Shown one piece after another: positions 11,901 through 23,537 of a stretch of DNA of 64,000 nt. The stretch comes from Gnetum montanum (Eukaryota; Streptophyta; Gnetopsida; Gnetales; Gnetaceae). How positions within the stretch are numbered: position 1 is the first letter of the stretch; every line of letters starts with the position of its first letter. The notes under the pieces are model-generated. The model was not told where the DNA came from, ran no database searches, and saw only the letters and a list, made by a program, of their open reading frames with translations. Where the stretch lies: NCBI GenBank assembly GCA_015680685.1, contig MNCI01000986.1:293648-357647 (forward strand), in the 5' to 3' direction. The translations under genes were made by a program, and so were the position numbers.

Positions 11901-12643
11901 TTTCTTCCTTTCTATGTTGTGAGTTTAGGAATTTTATATGAGCTAAACTCTTATGTTTATCTTTATTTTTTCTAGTTTCTTGTTAGTTTAGTATAGCTAT
12001 ATCTTTTGCTTGTTTTTAAGCTTGATTTGCTTGATGATAATTAAAGCTTCTTTTCATCTTTTTGAATAAAAAGGGAAAGTAATATGTGATGTGATTGTTG
12101 ATGTGTGAGTTGTTGTTTTGTCATAAATAGTTTAAGATTATTTCTCTATCTTTATCATGTGTACTAATAGAAGTATTAGCGTTTTGATTGATGATTTCTT
12201 TGTATAAGCTTGTTGCATTACTAAGCCTATCTTATGCTTGATTGAGTTTTTTTATTGTAAAGATGTAGTGTACTTCTAACTACTTGATTAAATGTGAGTT
12301 TTGTGTGTATGATTAGCTATACGAGGTGTCTAATTATTTGTTTAATTTTTTGATAGAGTTATGAGCTATGTCATGACAATGATTTTCTCATCTTTAATTG
12401 ACTGTATGATTCTTATGCTTAACTAGATGCTTACTTGTTAAGATCTTATCAATATAAGCCTAATAAGTTTCTTGATTATAATCTATATGTATAAGCTAAG
12501 TTGATTTGTGAGGGGGTTCTAAGATTGAATCTACTTATATTTTTTTTGACCATTCATGTGTGCTTGGTTCCATATGTTCTTCCTTTGTTCTCTTGTATTC
12601 AAGGTCATGATGTAAGCTCTCCCAAACTCAAAATGAGGGAGAT
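11901..12643 (+). other. Copia 3' untranslated region ending in the polypurine tract
   Basis: AT-rich, no coding signal. Near 12631-12643 'AAATGAGGGAGAT' precedes TGTTGGG, the usual Copia polypurine tract and LTR start. Small frames here (12501-12701 +, 12531-12911 -) look like chance. Confidence 0.75.
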
Positions 12644-13419
12644 TGTTGGGTGTTTTAAGCTTTGTTATAGGTGTGACTTTGTTGTAGAGCTTCAATTCTA
12701 GTGGGTTTGAGTTTTCATTTTTTTTTTCTACAAGAAAGCTTTTGTTTGTACAAGTTATTCGTGCCACATCAACACATAGAACTAGCTTGTAGAATATGTT
12801 TTTAGCTTGACAAGAGATTACGCTTTCAATGGCTTCTCTCTCAACCACGTAAGCTTCCAATTTTAGCATTGCACTATAGAAAAAATTTTTGGTTCTACAT
12901 AGTTCATCCAAAATGGTTCTACTAGCTCAACATCCCATGCATCCAAAGTTTTTCATCTAGCTCAACTCTTAGTTTTATCTCTAAAACTATTTTTCAATTC
13001 TACAAAGGCTATTTGAAATAGTTTTTCCTTATCAACACTTGTTACCACACATGTAGGAAATCTTATTTTAAAAATAGAGAATTAACATTATTCTTTTTAA
13101 GAGCCCATGAAGCTACATTAGCTCCTAGCCACGCAAGCTTGTAGAACCAAAATCACAAGCAAATTTAGAACTAAATTTAGTTCTACAAAGCTTGTGGAAG
13201 AGTTTCTACATTGAATAGTTTCTATATGCCACATCAGTGTAAAAAGGGCCTAAGATGCATTTTAAAAATGGAAAAAAGCTATGAAAAGTGCAACTTGTTT
13301 AGAACTAGTATTAGTTTTACTAAGCTTATGCTAAAATTTATCTACCACATCAACCTAAGAGAAGGAAGTACTTTAGAACCTTTTTTTTTATTCTACAAGA
13401 GTTGTGCTAAAAGGAGAAG
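12644..13419 (+). repeat. 3' LTR of the Copia element, truncated
   Basis: Starts TGTTGGG after the purine tract and follows the 5' LTR (106-840) block by block to about 13419, then the match stops abruptly. The remaining 1.1 kb of the LTR was not found downstream in the window. Confidence 0.82.
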
Positions 13420-15330
13420 TGTCACAACTTAAAAATTTGCAAATGTTTAGTTATTTAATTTAATGCATGTGATTAATTCTTTAATATTATCATATGTGTT
13501 TCAATAAATTAGCTCTAATTTTCTTGGTTGAATCATAGAATTATATAATTATTGTTATTATTATCATTATTATTCTTATTCTTAGTCTCCTACATAAATG
13601 AATGCAATTTGCTTACTATGGTACTTTATTAAAGTTTTGGATCCCTTGTTTTTCTACTATTGGAGCTTAATCATAGATCTACTATATATTTTATAATTAA
13701 ATATTGAAATCTACTTACCTCTATAATTTTTTCTTTCTAGAAGTTATCATATCTTCACAAGTATTTAGCTATGCGTATTTTATTCTTTATGCACATTCAA
13801 TTATGTAAATTTAATCTTTAGTATGCAAATTTGATATGCACATTTATGCTTTATTATGCACATCTAGTTATGCATTTTTTAATTTTTATTATACATATGT
13901 GATTATATAATACTCTATCCATGGAGAAATTTTGGACTCTAACCTTTTCCATATCCCTTATTACTTTTTCTCATTAAATTGGAATTCAAAGTTCATTTTT
14001 AATTATAATGAAATATTGCATAAATTTACTTTGTTAAGGAAATACTCTAGGATGATGTCCTACCTAGAATTTAATCTTATCGATGTGTCTAGATATTCAA
14101 AAATGTTAGTTCTAATCCTTAGTTCACTAGAATTGGAGTTACGGTTTTCAAGATATCATATCTCCAATTTGCTAAAAATGCCTAAAATGTTTCAATATTT
14201 GAACTAGGTGACTATGATAAGTGAAGGTTAGATATGATTTTGGCATAGGATCATGTAATGCACTTGTTGTAGGTTCAAATGGAATTTGATTTAGAGTATG
14301 TATGTGATTGTTACAAGTGTTTGAATGCTAAAGATATTAGTTGGAAGGAAAAGAAAGAAAATGAACTTATAAAAATAAATTTGAAAAAAATATATGTAAA
14401 TTAAAAATCAAAATTTAAAAGTTCACATGCAAAAGGAGAAAGATAGTTTATGTAAAGGCATTTTGAAAAGCATGTTCAAGTGCAAGGTGATTTTTCTTAT
14501 AACATATAGATGTAATGTATATGTTATATAATATATATAACCTATGTCATTGCCTTTCTCTTTATGTTGTCTTATTTGTTTCCACTGTTTTGCATCCACA
14601 TAGGTTTTTTTTTATAGAAATTGTGTTCTATTGCATTTTTCATGTAAAAACCATTTCCTGCTTTTTTTTTCCCTTTTTTTTTAAGCTAATTTTAGCCCAA
14701 TTTCTTTTGTTTCAAGATTGTCTCTTCTATTTTTGAATACATAGCAAGTCCACATGTCACATTGCATGTGATTTTTTCAATTATAAATAGATTGTGCTCT
14801 TTAGTACATCTCATTTCACTTCATAAAAAGGATTTTTGATGCATTAGTTTAAAGTAAAAAAGCTAACTTTGGGCATGTTGGTGAGAAAGAAAGAACATAA
14901 GAATATTTAAAAGTCCTATGACCATAGGTAAGAAAGCTTCTTTTATTTTTCTTTTATGTGACTACCCTATATTGTTGTGGATTTTCTATTTCCTTTTTCT
15001 GCATTTTAGTTTTATACTATTCTACCTTATTTTAATTATTATGCCGAGATTTTGCCAGATTTTTTCATTTTGGACTTATTTTTATATGAAAATCATTATT
15101 TTAATGTTATCTAAATCATTTTTCTATCTTTTGGTGAATCTTTGGATTATGTGAAAATCTTACCCAATGTGCCTCTCAAATATTTTATAATTATTTTGAA
15201 TTAGCTTTTGATATACACATATTTTTGTAAAAATTTTGTGAGATTTTGCCTATTTTAGAAATATTTTGGATTTTTGGAATAAAATAATAGTATTTATGTG
15301 ACCAATTTTGCTCAATTGGTAGTGGGAGTT
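13420..15330 (+). repeat. Possible LTR of another retroelement (TGTCACAAC start)
   Basis: Homology to the Copia LTR ends exactly at TGTCACAACTT, a common Gypsy LTR start. The stretch is AT-rich, lacks coding, includes a 'ggagttacggttttcaagatatca' block of a sort seen in conifer LTRs, and has a TATA-like TATAAATAG near 14783. I found no second copy, primer site or duplication, so the right end and the identity are uncertain. Confidence 0.35.
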
Positions 15331-15339
15331 GCAAATATT

Positions 15340-17640
15340 TTGAATATCCTCATCTACATGTAGTAGTGGAGTGTTCCTTAATAGGATCCATCCCTGTTAT
15401 GAACATTCTATTATGAACATTAAGCCTTGAATCATTTCTTTGAAGAACATAAGTAATCTCATTATTATTTTCTAGATCTCTCAGAAGAGTGGATTCTAAA
15501 GATAATGACTAAGGATCATTGTACCTAAAATTGAAAGATATGGAAGTTGAATATCTATATAATTTTTATTCAAGATAAATTAAAGTATACATGCTAATAA
15601 AAATAAATGTAATGGCTAGGAAATAGTAAGGAAATAACAATTCAATTAGAATAGGGTACCTGCAAACTTCTCTACCATTATGTTTTCATAAGCATGCATT
15701 GAGTTTGTAGACAATATGTCTTTGAACAACATTAAGCAAATTAACATAATCAGTTTCCAGATCCATACATTGTAGTTGTTTAGCAATCAACTCACATGGA
15801 TGATGTAACATATTTACATGTAAAGCCTAAGTGGGAAGAGAACTTGAAAGATATAACAATGGAGAAATTAATATTTGTGTATTCCAAGAAATATCAACAA
15901 AAAAACTTTGTGTAAAGAACATCGAAGATAAATGAGAACTTACATTAATTGGATGTCCCTTGGCTGTAAATCTTTGATTCCATGCATTTGTGATTGAATC
16001 AAAAAATTCCTTTACCCTACGCATGACATGAGGATCATTATGGTCGAGTTCATCTACCTTTGGAGCACCTTGTATTCACAAGAAACCATGCACATGTGGA
16101 GATTTGCTATACTGTCACTCATATCATATCTAATAGTCAACAACATGGAATTCATTCATCAAAACTATTTTAAGAAATGAAATGTGATAATAATGCACGA
16201 ACTTTGCTATTATATGTAGATTTTGTATAATATTACACTGCCTCAAACGTTTAAGTTCTAATAAGTTCTCTAGTGGATCTTCTTCCATTAGATTATGCAA
16301 CTCAAGCCAATAGATATTTGCTACACTTAGAGTAAAAATAATAGTAGGTGTTCCCAATTGATTCACCATGTCAATTAGCTTTGCTTTACATTTTCTCCAA
16401 TAAGATGGTGTGCTATACATGGAGGTACCATATCACATCAAATTATCAACAATGATATGTGATGGAGAATTATGCATTACTCTCGTTGTTCCTCAACAGT
16501 TATCAACAATATTCTTTTTTAAAAAATATAGAGGTAGATTCCATTGCCCGTCTCCTTCTAATAACATTATAGATGTAATACCTAAAAATAAATCATACAT
16601 AATTGTTTCAATGTTTTTAAAAAATACTCTGAATAATAAAAATAACAAATAAATCAAGAAATAATACTTACCTAAAATGCTTGTGTCATCCAAATCCACC
16701 ATCTTTGTAATGAATAAGATGTTTTGCATATTCATGCAGTTTGACATCTTTAGCTCTTTGTTCAAGAAAATCACATTTTTCATATTGAAAAGACTTGGAA
16801 ATGCCATTGTAAACAATCCCATCATGTTAAACTCATTAATAGAAGAATCAAACATGGAAGCAACATCTAAATCCTACAATGATGGATTATGCATCCATGC
16901 TCTTATCCAATCAATTTCCTTTCTTACAATTCTAGGATGACATGCAACTAATGATGTATTACTGATAATGTTTTCTTCATCTATTTGAAGTAAAGGACCT
17001 TCAAACTACAATCTATTTTTTTCAATCTTTTTTTTATAATGGACTATAAGGAATGCTATGAAAGATGTTAATATCAGTGTTATTAGCAACTTCGTCTAAT
17101 TCATGCATATTGATCTTGACATCGTGATAGTACAGATCATTTGCCTTCTTAAAATGCAAGGCTTCATAAACCTGTCTCTTGTTAACAATGAATTTATACT
17201 CAGTGTCCATTTGATTTGCTTTTCTCAATATCAAGAAAGGGATATCTTTAATTCGAAGAGGAAGTCTCTTAGAAATCTATGTGACAATTTAAGAAAAGCT
17301 AATTGTGTGATCCTTATACCTAAACTATCCATCAATTGCATGTGTAACTTGCAATATGGGATTGATTTTTGCAATTAACATTTCTTCAACCTTAGTTAAA
17401 TAGGCTAAAACAGGTGGTTGGATTTTTGGATCCATGTTATTTTTAGCAGAAAATGGTTTGATCTCACAACCAAAACTATCAAAAATATTTTGTTTCTTTT
17501 CATTAGTGCACCTATTGCATGTGGGTCCTCTACTTCTGGTTGAATCCAATAATATGCCAAGAAATATTTCATTACATACATTGTAAGAACATGCATTTGC
17601 AAAACTTTTAACTATAGTATTAAAATTCTATATTACATGG
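15340..17640 (-). pseudogene. Helitron replicase (Rep) remnant
   Basis: Rolling-circle transposon Rep, nicking and joining DNA through an HUH endonuclease. Reading right to left: a DUF6570-like region near 17325-17549 ('CTNEKKQNIF', 'PFSAKNNMDP', 'LTKVEEMLIAKINPI'); 17034-17234 ('VNKRQVYEALHF' then 'KANDLYYHDV'); the Helitron-like N domain near 16130-16420 ('YWRKCKAKLIDMVNQLGTPT'); the HUH motif with two His at 16088-16096 ('SPHVHGFL', followed by TGA where Trp is usual); 'RRVKEFFDSI' near 15990; and 'QRNDSRLNVHNRMF' at 15401-15442. Stops and frameshifts make it dead. The catalytic Tyr region and the Pif1 helicase were not found. TC and CTRR ends were not located. I am confident of the family, less of the borders. 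Confidence 0.85.
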
Positions 17641-19840
17641 GCAATTTTTGTAGATGTCTTTTGCAAGTTTGGAAAAGACTAAACATGTTTTGAAGAAGGC
17701 ATTTTCACTGTTGGTACATTGACAACATTTGTAGGTTCATGCATTCAATGAAATTAATTATCTTTGTGTTGATGTTACCTTGTTCGGTGCTCACTCTTGC
17801 TATACTCTACCTATTGTTGATCTTGTTGCAATTGTTCTTCTACATGTGTGATTTCTAGCATGAATGTTGCTTGAATAACATGTGTAGATGCATTTCCAAT
17901 TTCTTGCAAAATGTTAAGAAATGTAAATAAAATATTCAATAACAATATATACTAACATGAATATGGGTAGATAATAATAACATGCATTTCTTGTTGATTA
18001 TTTTTATTATTGCTATTAATAATGTGGATTATTCTTGAGGATGAATTTCTAAGTATTGAGAGAAGATTTGAAGTTGACACATCCTAAAAAAATATCTGCA
18101 ATATAAGTAGATAAATAACATGATAATATTTGCCTACATGAAATATTTTTTTTGATATATTAAAAAATGCATAAATAAATTTGTTATTATACTCATGAAT
18201 CTTGTAGAGTCCATTGTCATTCTTGCTCACATCATTTTGCTTCTCGTTTCTAAAATCGTCTTCTCTCCTCTACACTCATCGATTCTAGATTTCTACCTTC
18301 TATGATCTGTGGTCATTCTCCGCCTTAGCCATGCCCACAACCGCTACCACAACCTCTATGAATCACATTATTTGTTGCAATAGATAGTTGTTGTAGCTAA
18401 TCTTGATGAGAGTGTTTTATGCTTTACTTATTGGGACTAGTAGTAGCAGGATCTATGTTTCTAAAAATGCATAAATTCAAATATTCCACCTCATCATCCT
18501 TAAACATGATGCTTAAGTATAATATTTTTCAATAAAATTTACATTTATTTTCCTACCTAGTTAAATCATTTAATATTTGTTGTCATAGATATACACCATT
18601 GTTATTGAGAATTTGAGTTTAAAAGGATTTTAGAACTGTTGTCTTCAGGTCATTTGGTAAACTTCCAAAGGGGGCATAGCTCTCTCTTATTTCATAATGC
18701 ACTATCAGACTTTTATAAATAGAATAAACCTCATCTTATATTTACCTATTTAATTAAAATTCAGTAGCATTCAAGTTTGTGCTTAACCATTTACTCTCAA
18801 ATCTTACCTTTCAGTTAAGTTTGATAACATGTACTGTAACAATAAATCTCTTTCACTCTCTATTTAACAATGATTAAGTAGTTACCCATGTTCATAATAT
18901 ATTTAAGATTTGTTAGCTTACATGATTTCTTAATTTGATTATACATTTAGAACATCACTACACTTTTCCGTCTTATTAAGAATTTTGCTTATATTTTTAA
19001 AATTCATTTTCGGATTCTGCCGAGTTCAAAGATTCAAATGAAGAGCTGTAAGAGTAATAAGAGGAGCTTTCCTAGTATAATGTTCTTCATGGTATAATGT
19101 TGTTTGAAATAGAAGACTATCTATGGTATTTAATCCATGAAATTTTGTGGCCTTAGATTAGTAAGCAAGCGTATTGTAGCTTTGATTTTGTTTGAATGTT
19201 AATGTTGAAAAGATTTTTTTTTTATTGCAGAAAATTTTTACATAATATAATAGATCTTTCATGGTATAATGATGATCAACAGCAATCACATACATATACA
19301 ATTTTGGGAGATGTGGAAAGTAAATAACACAATATTTCAATTTCTGGTGCAATTTGTGTAACCAAATTTATATTATAATTTGTGGTGAACCTCATTATGT
19401 TTGTTGTGAATGTGGTTTATAATTGCTGAGATTAACACTATTACTAAACTATGTTGCAAATGCCGAATCAGTTGTGCTACGTATGACTATTGAGTTGTGC
19501 TAGGTTGCGGGAGAGAATCGAACCATTGGAGGCTTATATAGGGTAGTAATTAGGGTCAACCAGAGAGGAAGGTAGTCAAAAATAAAATTAGAAATAGCTA
19601 AAAATGAAGTTAGAAATTTCCAAAAGTATATTGTGAATGGAAAGTCGCATGTGCACTGCTGCAAAGCGTAGGTTGCCAAAAAAGAAATATGAAATTTCCT
19701 TGTTAGAGACTACCATTATTTAGGATAAACCATAGCAATGGTAGGGTTTGTTGGGCATGAGTTTTGGCATTGGTATGCCAGCTGAACCCATGACCTCTTG
19801 CCCTATCTTTGTTTTTTTTTTTAAATATATATATATAGTT
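17641..19840. other. AT-rich stretch upstream of the Helitron Rep
   Basis: No clear gene. On the minus strand near 18180-18360 one frame gives a charged 'SMSVEERRRF' then 'KREAK' stretch, of the kind found N-terminal to Helitron Rep, so the Rep relic may extend to about 18.3 kb. Further right I see nothing identifiable. Confidence 0.35.
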
Positions 19841-19957
19841 TTTCACAAGCTGTGTTGGCTTGCATGGGTCACAAATGCCCTATCACGGTTGTGAGCGAGA
19901 ATGGTTGCACGTGTATGGTTATGGCGATTCTTCCAACCGCCGTGTTCTTCTTCTTGT

Positions 19958-20140
19958 ATGGTGCTGCTGTACCTGCACGAAAAATGGGAGCAATGGGTGG
20001 TGCACTGCGGTGTCACCAGCAGCAACATCTTCTTGGACAATGACCTCAATCGACATCTTAGCGGCTTCGCACTCACCCAGTTCATCAAGTGTGAGGGCAA
20101 GTATGCAGTGACTAGGCTTGCCACTGTGGAAAGGAGACGT
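19958..20140 (+). pseudogene. L-type lectin receptor-like kinase fragment (kinase subdomains VIb-VII)
   Basis: A continuous frame reads 'VLLYLHEKWEQWVVHCG' and goes on to 'SSNIFLDNDLNRHLSGFALTQF'. This follows the plant lectin receptor kinase pattern LLYLHEEWEQ.VVHRD.K.SN..LD...N..L.DFGLA. The catalytic HRD reads HCG and DFG reads GFA, so no kinase activity is possible. Only about 60 codons remain; no lectin, transmembrane or ATP-binding part was seen. It lies 0.8 kb upstream of the peroxidase relic on the same strand in the same GC-richer patch. The family call is solid at this motif density; the subclass (L-type) is likely rather than certain. Confidence 0.75.
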
Positions 20141-20700
20141 GTATGTGTTAATCTCATTTCTTTTCGATTTAGTGGAACCTTACGTGGCATGATGTGGCAA
20201 TGGTGATGAACTTCAACCCCACCAGACTTGTTAACCTCTTGGCTAAAACTAAATCTTGCAGAAACATCACGATACCGTATATCCAGCGTCATTCGCAAGT
20301 CGTAAGTCGTATCGCTTTTTCTATTGGAAGAAGAAATCATTTGAAAACATGTCCTGTTTATGTACTTTTTTATCAAACTAAAGGAACTGACAATATGTCA
20401 AAGTTGGGCATCTTTGCCACGCGGTTACGGATAGGGATCCGCTTTTGTGGACCTGGACCTGTAAGAGAAGGTCATTGATGGGGTACAACCGTACAAGAGA
20501 TCAGTTCAGCTCGTGTTTCATCACAGTGATAGGGATATTGTTGCCAGATGCTTATGAATGAAAGGCACGATAACATTTTATCATAAAATATACTGAACTC
20601 CAAACTGAATTGCAGGAAGACGTTATCATCACCACCTGTCTTTCCTTTCGTGATCATCTAAAAAGAATAACAGTGAATTTCATGACTCTTCGCGTACACA
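20141..20700. other. GC-richer stretch between kinase fragment and peroxidase
   Basis: No recognisable domain. Open frames at 20194-20478 (+) and 19843-20376 (-) lack family motifs. The sequence is less AT-rich than the surrounding repeats and probably came with the two gene fragments. Confidence 0.4.
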
Positions 20701-20706
20701 AGCAGC

Positions 20707-20727
20707 ACTACGTAGTACGTACACGTG
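20707..20727 (+). promoter_or_regulatory. Overlapping palindromes with a G-box upstream of the peroxidase
   Basis: ACTACGTAGT (20707-20716), GTACGTAC (20715-20722) and CACGTG (20722-20727) overlap. CACGTG is the plant G-box bound by bZIP/bHLH factors. It lies about 150 bp upstream of the TATA box, a sensible place for a control element. Confidence 0.45.
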
Positions 20728-20873
20728 ATGCTATCCTTGTTCGCAACTTGTCGGTAAATAATCTGTATATGTTTTTGTTGAAAAAGACCAAATCAAAGAT
20801 GCAGAGGCCGTCGTGTAGGTTTGTAAGCCCAACGCTGCAAGAAGAACCATCATAGGAATCCAAGTATGAATGC

Positions 20874-20880
20874 TATAAAA
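20874..20880 (+). promoter_or_regulatory. TATA box of the peroxidase pseudogene
   Basis: TATAAAA lies 83 bp before the inferred ATG at 20963, giving a plausible 5' leader of about 50-60 bases. Its presence argues against a simple mRNA-derived processed pseudogene. Confidence 0.5.
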
Positions 20881-20962
20881 CAAGAGCGCGAGAGGGTGAC
20901 CTCCACGCCTCATCATCCAAAGAGCTGTGGCAGAGTTGCAGAGGAATCACAGCGCCAGCAAC

Positions 20963-21894
20963 ATGAGCAGAATGGGAATGAGAATGACAAGGGCAGGAAC
21001 GTGGACGATGATGCACATGTGCATGGCAGTGGTGATGCTCACCATTACCGGATTTGAGGTGGCGTAGGCGTAGAATAACACACCATCGCAGCAGCAGCAG
21101 GAGGTCAAGAACTTGTACACCAAGATTTGTCCACCGGCGGAGTTCATCGTGGCGGACGCGGTGAGAGCGGCGATAGCGAAGGAAGCAAGTATGGGGGCGT
21201 CGCTGCTGTGATTACATTTCCACGACTGCTTCGTGCAGGGCTGCGACGCCTCCATTCTCCTCGACGGAAACAAGACCGAGAAGACGGTCGCCACCAACAA
21301 CAACTCCGTGCGCAGCTACCAAGTCATGGATGCCATCAAGACACGACTGGAGGTGGTGTGCCCGAGAGGACTCGACGTTCATTCTGGGCGGACCTTTCTG
21401 GAGGTCGAGCTCGGCCGCCGCGACTCCGTCATGGCAGCCAGTGCCTCCTTGTGTACGCTTCCTTCGGTGTTGTCCAATCAGGGACTCTCTGTCACCGACC
21501 TCGTCGCTCTCGCCGGCACACACACACATCATCGGGCAGGCCCGCTGCACCAACTTCCGAGCCCACATTTACAACGACAGCACAATCGATAGTAGATTCG
21601 CACGCATCCAGTAGCACTGGCTCCGATGATAATCTGGCTCCTCTGGATGTGGGCAGTCCCAACATATTCGATAACAGCTACTACGTGAATCTCATCCACC
21701 AAAAGGGGCTTCTGCACTCAGACCAGGAGCTCTACAATGGATCTTCCCTCACATCCCCACTTGTCCGCAGATACGCCTGCTGGCAATCTTTCTTCTTCCG
21801 CGACCTCGTCATTGCCATGCTTAAGATGGACCGCCTCAACGTCCTCACTGACACTTAGGGCCAGATCCGCGACAACTGTCGCTGTCCCAACTAA
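20963..21894 (+). pseudogene. Class III (secretory plant) peroxidase pseudogene, no introns
   Basis: Plant peroxidases are secreted haem enzymes that oxidise phenolics with H2O2 in the cell wall. ATG 20963 opens a Met-rich, hydrophobic signal-like stretch, then 'YTKICPPAEFIVADAV', 'SMGASLL', the distal-His motif 'LHFHDCFVQGCDASILLDG', 'NNNSVRSYQVMDAIKTRLE', 'LGRRDSVMAA', 'NQGLSVTDLVALAGTHT' with the proximal His, 'GQARCTNFRAHIYNDSTIDS', 'DDNLAPLDVGSPNIFD', 'GLLHSDQELYNG' and the C-terminal 'GQIRDNCRCPN' with stop at 21892-21894. Damage: two stops after the signal region; TGA at the catalytic Arg codon before LHFHDCF; loss of the 'VVSCADI' block; frame changes near 21370, at a CA repeat near 21520 and near 21610; and TAG at 21856. 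All three frames are needed. The usual intron positions are crossed without introns. Confidence 0.93.
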
Positions 21895-23537
21895 GTAACA
21901 TCATTATAATTGTCTCATCCATCCATCCCTTCCAGGATCGCTATACTGTCGCTGCATTCCGTCATCCATCCTTTGTTTCCTTTGTTTGTTTCGAGTGAGC
22001 CCCATTGCATTCTCCTTTGTTTGTTTTCCCAATAACAACTCTGGCCTGCCCTCCGTAATGGTGCAGCATTCCTCTCGTGCTTCCCTGCCGCTCTTTGAAA
22101 TTTTGTTTCTAAACATTTTCTTATATTTTTTGCAAGTTTTCTTTCTTTTTAATCTTCTATTTTTCATACATAGCATCTCCCATGTATTAAAGAGATAACT
22201 TTATAGCTCTCAAAAAACATCTTAGGAAACCCACAAGCAAAAAGGACCTCAAACAACCCTAATGAACATATACAAGGATAAACAAAAATGAATATACATG
22301 CAAATAGTCCTTAATAATCAAACCAATGAAGCCTAGAGTAAAAGGAGACTAAATGCTTGCACAAAAAATAGGCACTTTTAAAATCACAGAACCTACAAAC
22401 TCGAAACAAACTCGAGAAAGACCTTATAATTTTCATTTTTCCGAGACTCCCATTTACATTATATCTTTGCATCGATGAAGAGTTTGAAGGTCTCCATGTT
22501 TCTTTCCTTCCTTATTTAGGTGAGCATGAATGTAAAGTATTCAAACCTTTTTAATAATAACCATTGAGGAGGAGGAACTCAAAAATTACAACACCTCAAA
22601 GGAAGAAGTGTGTTATAGAACATATCCCTTCCCACTCTTCTTCATCTGCACATAATGGGAAACCTCAAGGACTTGTGAAGGAATGGCATCATTCTCATTG
22701 TTAGATTTCTATGTTGAACATGAGGTGGTAGTAGTAATGAGTTGTGCCTTCATGTACCAAAAGGCATTGACACGCATCATCTCATTGTTTCATAGGTGAA
22801 GCAATAGTCAAAATAGTCATTGTGACATGCAATAATTCATTCCTAGTGTTATCGTGTAATAAAATGTACGTTGCTTGCTTATGATCATAGTGTGAATTTG
22901 CAAGAATTTTTACACATTTTTCCCTATTTTGAATTTAAAATATTTTTAAAAATTTTAAATGCAAGTTTTAAAAAATTTCAAAATTTTTATGAATCTCATC
23001 ATAATGATATGTAAACTTTTTCCAGACTGTCATTGATTAATATTGTTAGTTTATATATTATGACATAAAAAAGGGAGAAGGTAAAATCATGAACTACATT
23101 TACTTTGTGAAAGGTTTAAGCAATGGCTCTAGCCTCTATACCTTCAAGGCTTCTGCTAGAGACTCTCTTATTAGCTTTGTTGATAAAAGATGAGCCTAAA
23201 TTGCTCATAGAAAGTTTAACAAAGCATATAAAATAGTATGTTAATCCAATTATTTTTTTCTCATTACATGGAGTTGTTGCAAAGTTGATGCGTACATGAT
23301 TTATCATCATACAAGAATAATAAAGCTAGATTGAGCATAATGCCCTAGCTGATTATGTTAGCCCTACGGAAACTAATCATCTTAGGTAAGTTTTGCAATC
23401 TTTTTGATAATAGGCCATTGCAATTTCTATCTTTAATTAAAACCAAGGGCATTTTAAACAATTTTACTAAAATGTGGTTTTTATTTTTCCCAAGAAAATT
23501 CTCTTTTCTTGGGTGTTACCTATTTATAGTTTTGTAG
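21895..23537. other. Non-coding stretch after the peroxidase
   Basis: The first 200 bp are still GC-richer and could be the former 3' UTR. No poly(A) run was seen. From 22200 on it is ordinary AT-rich sequence in which I recognise nothing. Confidence 0.4.

Larger units (their letters stand above)
106..13419 (+). mobile_element. Decayed Ty1/Copia (SIRE/Maximus-like) LTR retrotransposon, split by a nested Gypsy element
   Basis: The order LTR, Met-tRNA-like primer site, gag, integrase, reverse transcriptase, RNase H, purine tract, LTR on the + strand is the Copia order (integrase before RT). The long LTR of about 1.9 kb, the long untranslated tail after RNase H and the RT wording point to the SIRE/Maximus lineage; the lineage call is from memory of typical members. 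Every domain carries stops and frameshifts, so the copy is dead. Bases 3672-9932 belong to a later minus-strand insertion. The 3' LTR is cut off at about 13419, where other sequence takes over. Confidence 0.88.

Noticed and set aside
12531-12911. 126-codon minus-strand frame across the Copia polypurine tract and LTR start
   Set aside because: It spans an LTR boundary, has no motifs, and the homologous part of the 5' LTR is not open.
16493-16855. 120-codon minus-strand frame as an independent gene
   Set aside because: It lies in the Helitron Rep relic in the same direction and is taken as part of it.
19843-20376. 177-codon open frame on the minus strand
   Set aside because: No recognisable motif, and it lies opposite the kinase fragment, whose frame is clearly the real one.
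20947-21303. 118-codon minus-strand frame over the peroxidase start
   Set aside because: Shadow of the signal-peptide and distal-His region of the peroxidase relic.
21212-21568. 118-codon minus-strand frame over the peroxidase
   Set aside because: GC-rich shadow of the peroxidase relic; no domain features.
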